From Poriferisodalis sp965221195 (GTDB lineage Bacteria; Actinomycetota; Acidimicrobiia; Acidimicrobiales; Poriferisodalaceae): DNA of 64,000 nucleotides. Every line of letters starts with the position of its first letter. The stretch's first letter is position 1. Positions 22,857 through 33,400 of this stretch are shown here, piece after piece. The stretch is taken from assembly GCA_965221195.1 (NCBI GenBank), contig OZ244864.1, positions 2,170,001 to 2,234,000 of the forward strand. Reading direction: 5' to 3'. A program made the translations under genes and the position numbers. The notes under the pieces were generated by a model that saw only the letters and a program-made list of their open reading frames with translations, did not search any database and was not told where the DNA came from.

Positions 22857-24113
22857 TTAGGCGGCACTTTGTACCGCCCTGCGAGCATAAGCGACGACGC
22901 GCTCGCAAATCATCTGTGCCGCGGACTGTGCCCACGCGGGGCACTGCGATGCAGCCAACTCAAAAGCTGCTGGCAACCTCTGTGCCAAATCTTGGAGTTC
23001 GTCAACGGTGATAGCTATTCGCAAGCGCGCAGCAGTCTGCGACCATTGTTCCAAAGTCGTAAAAGCCGGGCCGTCGAAACGCATCGCAGGCTGGATGGTC
23101 TGCGTGGGAGACGCTGCGTACGGGGCGGCAGAACTCAGGTCATACAGCGGAGCGAGTCGCGGAAGGCTGCTGCTGAGCAAGACCCCGTAGTTCTTCGAGT
23201 GCCCATCGGTGTTACCGATCAGCCAGTTATAGAACAAAGACAACAAAAAACTGCGCTGGTCGTCACGACTTGTCTCATCTCGCAACATATTGATGACCGC
23301 CATGGGAGACGGGCCGCCGTCCGATTGGTATCTGAGATTCGGGGGGAACCCCAACGCTTGACACAGATCTTCAAAGTGAAAGCGATGCACAGCGGTGCCG
23401 CTGTAGTGACGGTCGAAACGCTCCGCGACCAAACAGATCTCATCCCCGAACACTGCCACCGATGTGCGAGCCGCTCGTAAACCGAGAAACCCGGCAGCTT
23501 GCTGACACAGGTGCTCGTTGACAGCTATCGAGTCTCTCACGGCCAAATTGAGATGTCCCCGCTGCGGCTTGAGAATGTGGGTCGTTGCGAGCGAGCCGGT
23601 CGGCAGGTGCCAGCCGTCATCGGTGAGCCTCAGCGCCATCTTCGGCTGGGCACCTGGAAGCGACAGTCGCAGCTCACCCATTCCCGCCGAGGGAACATTG
23701 TCGGCATCCTGCGCTATGAGATTCAGCATTGCCGCTAGTTCAGAGTCTGTGAGTTTCGTGAGGGTCTCCGATTGCGGGTCGGGCAGCACCGGTTCGGGGT
23801 AGAACTGCACGGCGCCTGCACACTCCAACCCCGCTTGGGTGCATAGCAGGTCGAATGGGGCGGTTGAAGCTGCGGAGAGTTCGCGCATCCAACGCGAGCG
23901 CGTGCGCGGGTTGTCTGGCAGCAATCCGTCAAGCCAAGGCAAGATGTCTAGGCGTCCGCGTCGCCCGATGGGAAGCGACAAAGACACCGGCATCGCCGAC
24001 GAGGGCAGATCATCGCGGTACTCAAAATGCACCGCCCCTCGCAGCGAGCGCACAGCACGGCCAGTCATCTCGCCGTGCAGAAACACGTAAAGTTCTTGCG
24101 TTGCCGCCGTCAT
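22857..24113 (-). CDS. hipA: HipA-family serine/threonine kinase toxin (418 aa)
   Basis: This is a full-length HipA-type kinase. In characterised members it phosphorylates a translation factor, glutamyl-tRNA synthetase GltX in E. coli, causing growth arrest and persistence; the target here is not known. Visible parts: HipA N-terminal domain (about 1-110, 'L-Y-V-F-L-H-G-E-M-T-G' then 'S-L-S-L-P'), phosphate-binding loop S-L-P-G-A-Q-P-K (151-158, Ser151 at the place of the autophosphorylated Ser), ATP-contacting Lys in T-H-I-L-K-P (Lys182), 'E-R-F-D-R' (231-235), catalytic loop T-D-G-H-S-K-N (302-308, Asp303 and Asn308), and metal-binding Asp325 in Y-D-L-S-S. All key residues are present, so the kinase looks active. 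Its ATG lies 3 nt after the stop of the upstream HTH gene, with no clear Shine-Dalgarno, which suggests translational coupling. A second HTH gene follows 108 bp downstream. Confidence 0.93.
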   Translation of the reverse strand: MTAATQELYVFLHGEMTGRAVRSLRGAVHFEYRDDLPSSAMPVSLSLPIGRRGRLDILPWLDGLLPDNPRTRSRWMRELSAASTAPFDLLCTQAGLECAGAVQFYPEPVLPDPQSETLTKLTDSELAAMLNLIAQDADNVPSAGMGELRLSLPGAQPKMALRLTDDGWHLPTGSLATTHILKPQRGHLNLAVRDSIAVNEHLCQQAAGFLGLRAARTSVAVFGDEICLVAERFDRHYSGTAVHRFHFEDLCQALGFPPNLRYQSDGGPSPMAVINMLRDETSRDDQRSFLLSLFYNWLIGNTDGHSKNYGVLLSSSLPRLAPLYDLSSAAPYAASPTQTIQPAMRFDGPAFTTLEQWSQTAARLRIAITVDELQDLAQRLPAAFELAASQCPAWAQSAAQMICERVVAYARRAVQSAA

Positions 24114-24116
24114 GTG

Positions 24117-24362
24117 CTAGCTCGTCTTTGTGTGCGCGTCCGAATCTCGCACGACGACGGTGGCTTCCAACGCACGCAGGGCCGACAGCACATCACTCAA
24201 AGGCACGTCGGTGCGTCCGCTCTCCAATTTGGACACCCACTGCTGAGAACGCCCAACGGCGGCAGCTAGCTGCTCTTGGTTCCATTTTTTTTGGTTGCGT
24301 AGCCAACCGATGCAGCGACGAACAGCACCTGGGGTGGCGAGCACAACTGTTTCGTATGTCAC
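24117..24362 (-). CDS. XRE-family HTH regulator, HipB-like antitoxin upstream of HipA (81 aa)
   Basis: A small DNA-binding protein with a clear XRE/Cro-type helix-turn-helix at about residues 28-50 ('N-Q-E-Q-L-A-A-A-V-G-R-S-Q-Q-W-V-S-K-L-E'). Family role: HipB-like antitoxins bind HipA, neutralise it and repress their own operon. I chose GTG 24362 because a TATACT hexamer ends 7 nt upstream of it, as in leaderless transcripts, and because the HTH core starts soon after. An in-frame ATG at 24431 would add 23 residues of unremarkable sequence and cannot be excluded. Its TAG stop lies 3 nt before the HipA start, so the two genes form an operon. The stop codon is TAG, showing that TAG terminates normally in this genome. 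Confidence 0.85.
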   Translation of the reverse strand: MTYETVVLATPGAVRRCIGWLRNQKKWNQEQLAAAVGRSQQWVSKLESGRTDVPLSDVLSALRALEATVVVRDSDAHTKTS

Positions 24363-24481
24363 GCAACCGAGTATAGCGAGTTTACGCTTGTATGTGACAG
24401 AGCCCTGTGACAAAGCCTCGTAGTAGGGCATTGTGGCAGGTTTCTTGATGGGAGGTTTATGGCGGGGGGCGTCTACGGGCG
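24363..24481 (-). promoter_or_regulatory. Gap between right megagene and hip operon, with candidate leaderless promoter
   Basis: On the minus strand TATACT (24375-24370) sits 7 nt before the GTG at 24362, the spacing expected for a leaderless mRNA. A CTGTCA hexamer lies 19 nt further upstream as a weak -35. Two similar stretches, TCACATACAAG and TGACATACGAA, flank the -10 region and could be operator half-repeats for an HTH repressor; this is inference. I see no convincing hairpin plus T-run terminator after the megagene stop at 24482. Confidence 0.45.
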
Positions 24482-27400
24482 TTAGTCGTTGTCTTGGATG
24501 GTGATGGTGATGGTTGTTTGGGTGAGGGTGGCGGTGGTTGGTGTGAGGTTTTTGAAGGTGATGTTGAAGGTCTCGTCGGGTTCTTGTGTGTTGTCGTTGG
24601 TGATGTTTATTATACCGGCGTTTTGGGTGCTGCCGGGTCGGAAGTTCATGGTTGTTGTGCGTGTTTGGTAGTCTTGGTTTGGGGTGGCGTGGCCGGTGCC
24701 GGTGCCGGTAGGTGTGGGTGTGTATTGGAGTTGTATGGGTTTGTTGCTTGGTTTGTTGAGTCTTACGTAGAAGAGGTAGTAGCCGCCTCTGGTGCCTTCG
24801 ATGTAGGTAGCGTCGGTGATGATGATGGTTGGTAGGTCTGGTGGGTTGTCATTGTCTGTGATAGTGACTGTTGCTGTTGCTGCGGTGTTGTTGGGGGTGT
24901 AGCCGGTTTCGTTCGTTATTGTTACGGTGAGTGTTCCGTCGGGTTCGTGGGTGGTGTCGTCGGTGGTGGTGATGTTTAGGGTCGCGGTGCCGCTGGTGGG
25001 GATGGTGATGGTTTGTTCGCCGGTGGTGATGCCGTAGTCGCCGGTAGTGGTGATGTTGAGGGTGACGGTGAGTGGCGTTGTGGGTGGTGGGGCGGCGGTG
25101 AGTGTGAAGGTCGCATTGCTGCCTTCGGTGATGTCACCGTTTGAGGTGATGCTCACTACAGGCACTGCTGGTGGTGGATCATTCGATGGTGGTGGGTCGT
25201 TGGGTGGGTCCTCGTTGGGTGGGTTGTTGTTGGGTGATGGGCTGATGTTGATGTTGATGTTGTGGGTGTTGGTACCTTGGTATTCATTGGTGACCACCCA
25301 GCAGTCGTCTATGTCGGTGCGGCAGGTGGGGTTGAAGAGAGGGCTGTTGTTGTTGTTATTCCATGCTGTTATGTAGATTTTTTGTGGTTGGTTCCATAGG
25401 ATTCGGTTACTGTCGCGTGTGGTGCCGACGAAGTTGGGGCTGTAGAAGGTGATTCTGTCGAAATCAGCGTATGTTGGTAGGTAGGTGGTGTGCGGTGTGT
25501 TGCGGTTGATGCTAACAGGGTGTTGGTATTCGGGTACTTTGCCTTCGTTATTAGTGTGTTGTGAGCGTACCCACAGTGTTCTTGACCCGAGCGGGTCGTG
25601 TGATAACTCGACGGTGTAGTAGTCACTGCCACCCGGTGTCAAAGTAACAGTGTGATCGCTGGTGATCACGTCACCGTCACTGTTTTTTATTACCAGCCTA
25701 GCTACGTCGGTGTCGTTAACATAGGCGGTGATAGCCGTCTTGCTGGTTGGGATGTTGTTGGGGAATCCCGCAAGACGGTGAGTGATCACAAAAGTGCCTG
25801 AGCCGATGTCGTTATCGGCTGGCGCGGACACTGTCACCGTCTGAACCCGGTTGGTGGGCCAGTTGTCATGTGTCCACGCCAAACGCGGTGGATCAAATGT
25901 TACGTCTTGTACCCAAATGTTTTGTTTGTTGATTTGTGCGGGTGTAACTGTGTAGGTGGCGCCGGGTTGCGGGCGTTGCGGTAGTTCTATCGTGTAACTG
26001 CGTTGCCCGCCTTCTAAGACAGTGAAACACGACTGGGCGGGTTGCGCACAGTTTGGTGTGACGATCAGATCATCACCACCGGAGTCGTTGTTTGTTATAT
26101 GTGCGTTGACTCGTAAGGTGGGATGCCAAGCGGTTCGGTTCGACCCATATAGGAACTGACGCAACGAGAACTCGGTGTACACGTTGATGTTTTCTAGGTG
26201 CGGGTTCCAGCCGTCAACACTGTAACCCTCAGGTGGTGACTGACCGCCGCCCGGCCATGGCCGAGCGTCACCAACCCACGGGTACACCTGAGCTGCTATC
26301 CGACCATCAACTGGGGTGTCGGTCTCTTTCGCATCAATACGCACCCACAATTGATTAGCGTTGTTGAGGTGTCCATTATTGAGTAGTGTTGTTTTAAGGA
26401 AGGGTCGCATGTCCCACCAGGACGGGTTGACACCCCACCTGCGGCACACTTCCCCCACTCCTTCGAAGCTTTTACATTCATAGGAACCCAAACTAGCCGC
26501 ATCATTTCGTAGTGCTGCTCTGAAAACATTTGACACATCTGTACCACTGTCAGGTACTCGACTGAACGTGACTACCACATAACGCGATTCGCCTTCATTG
26601 ATAGACACGTTAGTTTTGCTGACCACGAACTCAACATCTTTGTGGTTTGTTGTGTAACCGGCTGGTGGTGATGAACAAGCCCGCGATCCGCCAGGAATCA
26701 CATTATTGGTTTGTGAGTCACGGCACTGCTTGGTGGTGGTGTCAAAGTAGCGTGGCGAGATTTTGTTCGCCCCTTCGGGGTCGTTGTCGGTAACGAACAC
26801 TTGCTGGGCTGAAGGTGCTTGATCGCTGTGATGTAGTTGATAGCTGCCACCTGTTTCGGGTTCCAACACAACCAAAGTAACCGACCCGTTGGGGTGATCC
26901 CAGCGGTCATCTACTGTGGTTACTGTGACGGTCGCTGACGGCGCACCCGAGGTGAGTGTCACGGTAGTTCCGCCGCTGATGCGGGCTCCGAAGGGTTGTG
27001 ACTGCAACAACGCCAACCTCACTCGGGTAGCAGTCGTTGGTGCGGGTGACGCTGTCACACTAAACGTCGCTTGGCCGCCTTCGGTGATCGAACTAGCACC
27101 TGTGGTGTTGGTTACGGTTATCATCGGCGAATCGGCAGTACCCGCGATTGGTGTTGGTAGATCTGACCTCACTCGGTAGACCGGTGAGATGGCGTAGAAA
27201 GAATGTTCAGCGGTTTTGGCTGCGAGACCTGGTAAATGCTGGATCGGGTTGACGTCGTTAGCGCCGGCTTGGAAACGGCCACGAACAACAAGATTATTTG
27301 CTGTCACCCCCAGTGGATAGCTGGACGCTTTGATACCAGTCCACTGGGTACCAGTGAACGCCCAGTTAGTATCAGCCCGGTTACCAGACTCGTCCCGACG

Positions 27401-30400
27401 ATCAGCAGCCCGCCAGTTTTCCCAACGACGAGCCCAAAAACCAACCCTGTCAGTGTTACTGTAATCGGTTGACACTTGTGGGCCGTTCAACCAATATATT
27501 GGTGCCACAATATCGCTAGTACGCAACAGAGCGTGATCGCGGGCGTTCACTGTAGTCGTTGAGCCCACCACTTTGTACAACGACGCGTGAAACGCGATCG
27601 CAGCATGACCGTCCGCGGCGGCTGCTTGCACATGCGCGTCATAGATTGCGATGTCGGTGGGTTCAGCGTTACGGCGGGTGGAGGTTTTGAACAACAACCG
27701 GAATGTGTCACCAGGCCCAACACCTGCAGGTAACAACTCCCAATCCGCCGCGACACTATAGGTACCATCACTGTTAAGGTTCGGATCAGGGTCGCTAATC
27801 GTCACCGTTGCGCTAGCAGGTGTGCCAGCAGTGTAGGTATCAGGCAACGTCCCCAACTGTACTGTCAACGTTTCAGGATCCTCAGCAACATCATCAGCAA
27901 CAGCGGTGAACGTTACCGTCCCAGACGACGCCCCAGAAACAACAGTCACGGTCGCTGGTAGCGTGTAATCGGCAGCGCTAGCGGTACCAGCTAAGGCCAC
28001 AATGGGAATGGTCACGTTCGCGGTTGCAGCCGGTACCAACCCTACCGTCACGGTAAGCGTGTCACCTTCAACTACGTTACCGCCGCCACTAACAGTAAGG
28101 GTCACTACTGTGCCGGTGGGATCCTCGATAGTGATCTGTTCTGCGTTATCAACCGCAGTCGCTCCGATCAGCGCACCCAGCCCAACATTGAGGGTTTCCC
28201 CACCAGACTCGGTAACACCATCAGCTATCAACGTCATAATAATATTGGTTGCAGCAGCCGCGTCATCACCACCGGTGAACGTCACCGTCGGTACCAACTC
28301 CTGCACCACCTCAACCTGGTCTTGGTTTTGGTTGGGTTCGTTTTGGGCGACCATGCCGTTGTCATCAAACCCTGCACAACTCACGCCTGCTGGTAACGGT
28401 GTGGGGCACGCCAACGTGTAATCGGTGCCCCGAACCGCAGCGCCATCACCAGTACTCAAGGTGAGTGGCACTGCCAACGACTCCCCTGATATCAGTCCGC
28501 GACCTAACGCTACTGTGTACGTAACAGTAGTACCTTCTGAGACTGTGCTGCCGGGTGTGCGAGTTAACGTCACCACAGTTGGATCGTTGTCGTTAACCGT
28601 TATCTCAACACTCGTCGTAGTACCAGGCGCGTACCCAGTTGGCAACGTGCCGAGTTCTAACGTTAGAGTTTCAGCAGGTTCATCGGTGGCGTCATCAGTC
28701 GCAGTAAACGTCAACGACCCACTAGTAGCACCACTTAGCACAGTGATATTGTTAGCTGACAGCGAGTAATCACCTGATCCGGCTGTGCCACCCGCAGCGG
28801 CTCGTATTGGGATAGTTATGTTAGAGGTTGCTGCTGACGCCAACGTAGCCGTGACGGTTAGCGTGCCACCCTCAGTAACCGCGCCACTGTTGTTGACGCT
28901 CAAATCGACATCCACACCAGGTACGGTGTCGTTGTCTTCTACCGTCACACTACGACTGGTGTTCGTACCCAACGAATAATCCGTGCCCGACCGCAACGCT
29001 AACGTAACCGACCCATCAGCCTCCTCAGTGCTGTCTTGCACTGTCGGCACAGAATAGTTCACCCGAGTGTCACCAGCCGGCAGTGTTACCTGCTTATTGC
29101 CCTCATTAGTTGACGCAACATAATCGCCGTTGTTGCTTTCAGACACCGCCACGTTCACGCTGATCGGGAACGACGACGCCAGCGTGGCGCGAATCACGAA
29201 CTCAGCCGACGTGCCCTCAGTGATCGTCGTGGCTATCGGAGCGGTCTGCGTCAGCACCGGATCAGCCTCATCATCAGTCAACGTGAACGTATCAGAATTC
29301 ACTGTCAACCCAGATGACGTGCCAGCCACCGTTATCGTCGCGTCCCGCTCATTAATATTATCATTCGTAGGTGTAAACAAAAACCGTCTCTGACCCTGAC
29401 GGCTATTAGCGCTAATAGTAACATTAAACGCACTAACCGGTGTGAAGTCCACAAACTCGTCACCAACCGGACCTGTCACCGTCACACGCACTGTCTTATC
29501 AGCATCAAAACGAATCGTAGCATCATCCACCTGAGCGACCAGCGCAATTTGCGCCGGATTCGCATTCTCAGCAAATGAACTCACCCCTGCTGCTACCAAA
29601 TTAATCGCAGGCGTCGCGTCATCATCTGTTACTGTGACTGTGATGTCACGGTTCGGTAGCGCATGATACTTCGCATCTTGGGCTGACACATCATGGGTGA
29701 TCGTCGCTGAACGAGACCCACCAGTGTTATCCAAGTTATCGTTCACGCCGGTAACAGTGATTGTCTGCGCACTGTTCCAAGTAGAGGGCAAGAACGCAAT
29801 CGTTCTCGTACTTAGAGTCACCGGACCCGTCACACTCAACTGTATTGCTACCGTAGCAGTAGGCTGCGTGTTCAACTTCACCGTATACGTATCAGTACCA
29901 CCGTTCTCAGTTACCGACGTGGAACCTGATGTTTGGGTGATAGTAAACCCGACACTATCATCATCAGTTAAACTCACCGTCGCTGAAGTTACCGTTACTC
30001 CAGCTAAGGTGCCGGACACCGTCACCGTCTCATTCGGCCCGTCAACACTATCATCAGTCGGTGCCAAACTAAACGTAGCCGAGCCTGAGACAGCGCCGGC
30101 TGCGATAGTCACATCAAACGGATCAACCGCAGTGAATCCGACCACCCCGTTGTTACCAGACCCTGCTACAGACACTCGCACCGTTTTCGCCTCATCGAAT
30201 CTGATGGTCGCGTCATCAACGGTTGCTGTAACCGTGATCGTAGTAGCACCTTCACCTTCACCCACCGTCGACTGGCTCACCGACAGGTCAACTTCAGGAG
30301 TGGCATCGTTATCGGTGATCCCAACATTAGTGTTAGTGAACGTCACCCCTGCTAGGGTGCCGGTGATTGACAATGTTTGGGTTGGTTCATCAAAACTATC

Positions 30401-33400
30401 ATCAGTTGGTGTCAACGTGAACGTAGTTGACCCTGACGCTGCGCCGGCAGCGATAGTGATAGTCTGCGCGCCAACTGTCGCATAATCAGTACCCTCGACA
30501 GCAGCATCAGAACTAGCACCCACTGTGACGGTAACAGTCTGCGCGGTGGCGAACCGTGTGCCACTAGTAATCCTGGCGGTCACCTCAACAGTTTTCGCAC
30601 CACCACCCTCTGCCACAGTGGTCTGGGTGCCACCAGTGCCAGTGTCAGCATCCACCGACAGTGTGATCGCGGATGGTGCGGCATCATTATCGGTGACTGT
30701 GACTGTCGCAGAGTTAACTGTCACACCAGCCAGCGTGCCTGACACAGTCACGGTCTCGTTTGTTTCATCCACATTATTATCAGCCGGTGTCAAAGTGAAT
30801 GTGCTCGTACCTGTCGCTTGGCCTGCTGTGATAGTGATGTTAACATTAGTGGCCACCACCGCGAACCCGACCACACCAGTACCACCCGACCCGTCAACAG
30901 ACACCACCACCGTACGATCCGTGTCAAACCTGATCGTCGCGTCATCAACTGTCGCGGTCACCGTGATCGTAGTAGCGTTATCACCCTCTGCCACCGTTGC
31001 TGTGTCCACCGACAGGTCAATCTCAGGTGTCGCATCGTTATCGGTGATCCCAACGTTCGCGTTAGTGAACGTCACCCCCGCAATACCACCACCGGTAACT
31101 GATATCTGCTGGGTTGGTTCATCAAAGGTGTCCTCAGTCGGTGTAAGTGTGAACGTAGTTGACCCTGACGCAGCGCCGGCAGCGATAGTGATCGACTGCT
31201 GGTGCACCGTCGCGTAATCAGTGCCCTCGACTGCTGTGTCTGAGCTGGCACCGACTGTGACCGTCACAGTTTGCGCGGTAGCGAACCGTGTGCCACTAGT
31301 AATGGTGGCAGTCACTCGCACGAATTTAGCGCCACCACCCTCACCAACAGTGTTCTGAACACCACCAGTGCCAGTATCAGCGTCCACGGTGAGTGTGATC
31401 GCTGATGGTGCGGCATCATTATCGGCAATCGTAATCGCCACGCTTGCGGGGGTGCCTGCCACGAAACCAGTCGGCAACGTGCCGAGTTCTACAGTCAGGG
31501 TCTCGGCTGGTTCGTCTAATACATCATCGGTAGCACCAAACGTGGCTGTGCCACTAGACGTTCCAGCAGCAATAGTGATAGTAGCAGGCAACGTGTAATC
31601 GGCTGCTGCGGCAGTCGCGTCAGCCGCGATCTGTAGTGGGATGGTCACATCCGCTGCTGCGACTGACGGTATCGACGCGGTGAGCGTCAACGAACCGCCT
31701 TCAGTAACCGCACCAGAGTTATCAACTGTTAATGTGACTGGTTCGCCCACACTGAACGGTTGCGACAAACCATACATCTGTAACAGGTCTTTATCACCGT
31801 CACGGTCGCTGGCTCTGCTAGCGGTCGCTAAAAACACGCTACTCAACGGGCCGACACCCACAAAACCGGTGTTCAACTCACCTGTGCCTGCTAAACCGCG
31901 GCCAAGCTCAAAACCGTTACGCCGATCACCGTCAGTACCAGTACCAGTCCAAAACATTCGATAATCACCTGCAAAAACATCATTATCGGTAACAGTCACA
32001 GTAACAGTAGTGGTTTGGGCATCTATCGCGTCATAGCTGCTGTCACTATCTGATGACACAACGTGAGCCAACATTGCAGTGCGGAAACCGTTGAGGTTAA
32101 CAACCGCATCGTTCACACCAGTCACCGTGACTGTTTGCGGCTGGTTCCAGTTAGAGTTAGTGAACGTTAGGGTGTCGGTGTCTAACATAACAGTTTCCGG
32201 TGAAGTGTTCGTTATAGCAATGTCCACAGCTGCTGATGGTTGACTGTCCAACACTACTGTGTAGGTGCCGGTACCAGCTTTTTCTGGCACCCGCAACGAA
32301 GCTTTACTGATCGTCACACCCACACCATCATCATCACGCAAAATCACTGTGGCAGGATTAACCGTCACCCCATCCAAAACACCTGACACGGTAACAACCT
32401 CGTTCACCTCATTCGTGTTGTTACTGGTGGGTGACAGTGTGAACGTGGCAGTAGCTGAGCGTCTACCCGCAGCAATAAGAACATTAAAATCAGTGACAGC
32501 GGTGAACCCCACCCTACCCGACGCGCCTGAACCAGCGACCGACACCACTATTGTTTGATCAGCAGCGAACCGTGCCGACCCCGCAATAGTGGCTGTCACC
32601 GTCACTGTTTGTGAACCGCCACCCACATTCTCAGCCACGATTCCGTGGTTCACACTCAAATTAATAATCTCAGGCACCGCTGCGACAGTTAAATCTGTCG
32701 CAACACCCGTCTCATCTGTTGGTGTGGTTTCGTCATCCCAGGTGTTATCCCAGAAATCAGCGTAATTGTCAGCAACCTTGTCACCATCAAGCCAATAAAC
32801 GGCTTCACCTGGTCCGTCAGAAGCAACGTCAGCATCATTATGAGTATCAGCATCGACTGTGGCGGTACTCGCCACTGCACGGAAAAACCCGGCATAAGGC
32901 ACCAAAGCGGCCTGACCGGTCGCAACATGTGAGCGTACGAAACTGTCATAAACCGCAATATCAGTTGCGGTAGCAGCTGACCCGCCGGAAGTGGCGAACA
33001 ACAACCGGAACAAACCACCCGATGACAACTCAGCAGGCGCCAAAGCGGCCGGTAACCGAACCGGCCCAGTCTCATCATCAAGTATCGTGAACCCAATCCG
33101 ATTACCCGGCGAAGTGCTAACCGTCACACCAGACCCCGACGGGGCCCGAGTATCTGTACCGAAAGTGATGTTCACATATGGCTGGGTGCGAACGGTGTTC
33201 GCCGTCGCTGTGAACCGCAGCGTGGCTTGTGACGCACCCGCCGCGAAGCGTACCGCCGGGTTACCGACACTATGCGGCGCTGTAGTAACTAAACTCACAC
33301 CTGTTTGAGAAGCCGGTTGTAACACCAACGTGTAATCGCCACCTGTCACACCAGTCACCGTCAACGGTACGGTCACTACCTCAGCGCCGGTTAACGCTCG

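Noticed and set aside
22555..24376. Plus-strand open frames overlapping the hip cassette (for example 22869-23480, 23855-24376)
   Set aside because: Arg/Ser-rich antisense frames over clearly coding HipA/HipB genes, with no domain content.
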